Below the pieces are notes generated by a model. The model made no database searches. It had not been told where the DNA came from and saw only the letters and a program-made list of their open reading frames with translations. Made by a program: the position numbers and the translations under genes. Source: Pedobacter schmidteae (lineage in GTDB: Bacteria > Bacteroidota > Bacteroidia > Sphingobacteriales > Sphingobacteriaceae). Taken from it: a stretch of DNA of 64,000 bases. Shown piece after piece: positions 62,093 to 64,000 of the stretch. Where the stretch lies: the NCBI RefSeq assembly GCF_900564155.1, contig NZ_LS999839.1:4585097-4649096 (forward strand). Direction: 5' to 3'. Each line of letters starts with the position of its first letter. The first letter of the stretch is position 1.

Positions 62093-62791
62093 TTAGACTT
62101 CGACTAGCTCTGACAGTTTTGCTGCAATATCCCGCATTGATTCTTCTTGGGTGCTAAGACCGCTTCTTGATCCGAGTAGAGGGCTGACTTCGCGTAGGGC
62201 TTCATAGGTCGTGTTGTGCACGATGGGAACCAACTGGTCGCGCGCAAGCAGTGCTGAAAGCTCTTTGTCTGCGATGCCCTCCTGTGGGAGACGGCGAAGT
62301 AGTGCAGGAGTTACCAGCACAAGTCCGATTCGCGAATTCGCTAATCCCTTGTCGATCGCACGCATTAGTGGGACACCGAGGCCGACATCTTTCTCGCTGA
62401 ACCAAACAGAAACCCCTTGTGACACAAGCAAATCGTGCAGCTCCTTAGCCGCCCCCAGTCTATCATCCCAAGCGTGGCAAAGAAAAACATCCCGAAGGTC
62501 GGGTTGCACTGCTCTTTCTTCAACTGTGCGGCGGATTGGTGTGAGTGTCTGCACTTCGGCAGGTGTGTAATATACTGAGGAGCCTGCTCGCGACCAGCGA
62601 GGCTTTACACTTCTGCTGCTTCCACCACCACTACTCCGACTGCTGGCACTACTCACCGACGAGGAGTAGTTGGGTGTTGAGTAATAAGGGTCGGAATTGT
62701 AGCTACGATAACCACGACTACTACATGCAGGGCATGCTGCTGCTCCACTTGCTGTGCGATGACCATATCTTGGCGCTGTACATCTTGACAT
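62093..62791 (-). CDS. TIR-domain protein with N-terminal zinc-ribbon-like motif
   Basis: The ATG at 62791 (MSRCTAPRYGHRTASGAAAC) gives 232 residues; an ATG at 62815, overlapping an upstream TAA, is possible. Three parts: a CxxxxxxH...CxxC cluster (CTAPRYGH, ACPAC) that could bind zinc; a Ser/Tyr/Gly-rich linker (about 25-75); and a TIR domain (about 95-215) starting DVFLCHAWDDR, with VWFSEKDVGLGVPLMRAIDKGL (parts) and the probable catalytic glutamate in DKELSALL. Bacterial TIR domains hydrolyse NAD+ or make signalling nucleotides, usually in anti-phage defence. Codon use appears GC-richer than the flanks, suggesting transfer. Confidence 0.82.
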   Translation of the reverse strand: MSRCTAPRYGHRTASGAAACPACSSRGYRSYNSDPYYSTPNYSSSVSSASSRSSGGGSSRSVKPRWSRAGSSVYYTPAEVQTLTPIRRTVEERAVQPDLRDVFLCHAWDDRLGAAKELHDLLVSQGVSVWFSEKDVGLGVPLMRAIDKGLANSRIGLVLVTPALLRRLPQEGIADKELSALLARDQLVPIVHNTTYEALREVSPLLGSRSGLSTQEESMRDIAAKLSELVEV

Positions 62792-63509
62792 GTTTTTAAA
62801 TTTAGAGGTTAACATTAGATATCTTCTTCAAGCATCTTTATCTCACGAAGTAAGAAGTCGACACCTTTTCTAAGTAGAATAAGAGCTTGTAGGAAACTAA
62901 ACTAGCACTTTCCGTTCATAATTGCAAATGATGTTGCTCACCGCACCGCGAATTTGAGCTGTATGTCTTTGCAGAAGGAATGCGTAGCATGACTGCAAAG
63001 AATGTCTTACACAAGGAACTGGCGAGGCATTTGAATAAGGGAATTGTGAAGAGGCTATCAAATGGCATGACAGTTACGCAGCATACAGCGATGCGCAGGT
63101 GAGCACATAAAGATGGATAGCCGCTGCATTGCTAATCAAATGAACTTTAGTGAATGAAGATTAAATGCAAGGAAGGCTATCACGTAACCGGGACTTTGTG
63201 GAAGGCATTTAGCATGACAGAGATTATTTAAGACTGAGTGAATCCAGGATAAGACTTTATCCTAGATGAGCGAAGGCATCTCTGGCGTGGTTAATGCACC
63301 CACTTAGGAGCGGTGTAGTACCGCTTTTCCGGCGACTAGCTTTGTTCAAACCCCACAAGCCTGTTGAAAGAACGAATAGTCCGTAATGCCGTTTGTAAGT
63401 AGCACTACAGGATGTTATACCTTATAAAGGAATGACCAAGACTCCCCATTCACGGCCTAAGCCACCCCTCTTGTGAAGGGGGATGGATTGGGAATGTAGT
63501 TAAGTAAAC
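62792..63509. other. Long structured non-coding region between TIR and AbiC-like genes
   Basis: About 700 bases without a supported gene. A 28-codon open stretch on the minus strand, ending in a TAA (62815-62817) that overlaps the alternative TIR start, may be the tail of a decayed gene. A run of stems follows: CTTTGCAG/CTGCAAAG (62967-63000), AGCGATG/CATTGCT (63087-63133), AGGATAA/TTATCCT (63246-63263), AGATG/CATCT (63264-63281) and AGCGGT/ACCGCT (63309-63325). It may be a structured RNA or remains of a mobile element. Confidence 0.4.
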
Positions 63510-64000
63510 TTAAACAAAGGGATCACTTACAAGTTCCTGCTCATGCTTGAAGTACTCCCATATTAATTGACTCGGAAGGTTGCTATGGTTGAAGTTCTTC
63601 GCTAGGTTGTACTTCTTAATCAAAAACAAAAAGTTTGGCTTGCCATAACCGTTAACTAAGGAATTATATACTATCGCATACAATTCGTTCTGTGAGAGCT
63701 GTGCCCTAACCAAACTTGTATAGAAAGACCTCCTGTCGTCTGTTATTAATGGAGACAAATGAACATACTTGAAGATATGATACAGCTGTCGGAAATAGTG
63801 ATTTAATGTATTTTCGTACTGATGGTAGGCCTTCTTGTAACTAGTGTTTAAGGCCAACTCTATTTCTTCGAAGCTTGCAAATGGAATAGATAGAGACTCC
63901 ATAGGAAAGCCAGAAACATCATGCACAGGCGGCCGAGCATGCCCTGAAGAGAAATGATCTAGCTCTTGTTTCCAAACAATGAAAACAGCTTTTCCGTTTG
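63510..64000 (-). CDS. Putative phage abortive infection protein, C-terminal part (partial)
   Basis: The reading frame is open from the stop at 63510 to the right edge of the window, so the gene is cut off; the GTG at 63926 is an internal codon, not a needed start. The visible sequence resembles the C-terminal part of putAbiC proteins: YENTLNHYFRQLYHIFKYV, then SLVRAQLSQNELYAIVYNSL and a closing KKYNLAKNFN. The full proteins have two N-terminal membrane helices, which would lie beyond the window. They are linked to abortive infection by similarity only. Upstream visible sequence includes KAVFIVWKQELDHFSSGH. Confidence 0.65.
   Translation of the reverse strand, partial: NGKAVFIVWKQELDHFSSGHARPPVHDVSGFPMESLSIPFASFEEIELALNTSYKKAYHQYENTLNHYFRQLYHIFKYVHLSPLITDDRRSFYTSLVRAQLSQNELYAIVYNSLVNGYGKPNFLFLIKKYNLAKNFNHSNLPSQLIWEYFKHEQELVSDPFV

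Larger units (their letters stand above)
60059..64000. mobile_element. Edge of a probable genomic island (partial)
   Basis: From about 60 kb to the right end of the window the gene content is accessory (RadC/JAB, HNH, TIR, AbiC-like), gene density is low, intergenic regions are long and rich in inverted repeats, and the TIR gene appears GC-richer than its neighbours. No integrase, attachment repeat or tRNA is visible, so the left boundary is approximate and the right end is not in the window. Confidence 0.4.

Noticed and set aside
62980..63102. 40-codon plus-strand frame with an AAGGA-like sequence before the ATG
   Set aside because: Too short, no recognisable motif, opposite direction to all neighbours and inside a hairpin-rich region.
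62792..63509. Retron msr-msd or group II intron
   Set aside because: No reverse transcriptase gene is seen and I cannot find a typical intron domain V or retron branching-G arrangement.

Overview
The window looks like a chromosomal segment of a Bacteroidota bacterium of the Sphingobacteriaceae, most likely Pedobacter or a close relative. The evidence is a serine palmitoyltransferase that closely resembles the Sphingobacterium enzyme as I remember it, a large TonB-dependent receptor with an N-terminal carboxypeptidase-like domain, several TAnnTTTG-type -7 promoter elements in place of sigma-70 -10 boxes, moderately low GC, and core genes (topA, gyrA, mnmA, xerD, prmC, ribD, bioB) in a Bacteroidota style. 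I see no rRNA or tRNA gene and no CRISPR array. All family names rest on reading motifs, not on database searches.

Layout. 0-8 kb: a secreted PmoA-like protein, an ldcA-xseA-xseB run, and a minus-strand sphingolipid run (serine palmitoyltransferase, GNAT-type acyltransferase, NAD-dependent epimerase). 8-20 kb: a dienelactone hydrolase, an RRM RNA-binding protein, a YhhN membrane protein, the alpha-2-macroglobulin/PBP1C pair and a secreted lipoprotein nuclease. 20-34 kb: topA, a glutathione peroxidase, a 5'-nucleotidase split into two overlapping genes in reversed domain order, mnmA, a nucleoside phosphorylase, a YigZ-family gene, an EamA transporter, ribD, prmC, xerD, aroQ and an M28 peptidase. 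34-40 kb: GT2 glycosyltransferase, LpxL-like acyltransferase, WbqC-like protein, the two magnesium channels corA and mgtE, and bioB. 40-53 kb: a FUSC-type membrane protein, two TPR paralogues downstream of gyrA, hemF, an MFS transporter, small proteins and a MATE exporter.

54-58 kb: a TonB-dependent receptor followed by a TauE/SafE-type anion exporter. The leader upstream carries a near-palindromic operator overlapping a consensus -7 element and then a 12-codon reading frame, MMCCCLITIPVK, whose three consecutive cysteine codons lie in one arm of a hairpin. I read this as a candidate cysteine-responsive leader peptide controlling a sulfur-related transport operon. It is the most interesting new signal in the window.

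59.6-64 kb: the character changes. Gene density falls, intergenic regions become long and rich in inverted repeats, and the genes are accessory types: a short RadC/JAB protein, an HNH endonuclease, a TIR-domain protein that looks GC-richer than its surroundings, and the 3' part of a putative abortive-infection gene (AbiC-like) that runs off the right edge. This looks like the edge of a genomic island with anti-phage cargo. No integrase is visible; it may lie beyond the window.
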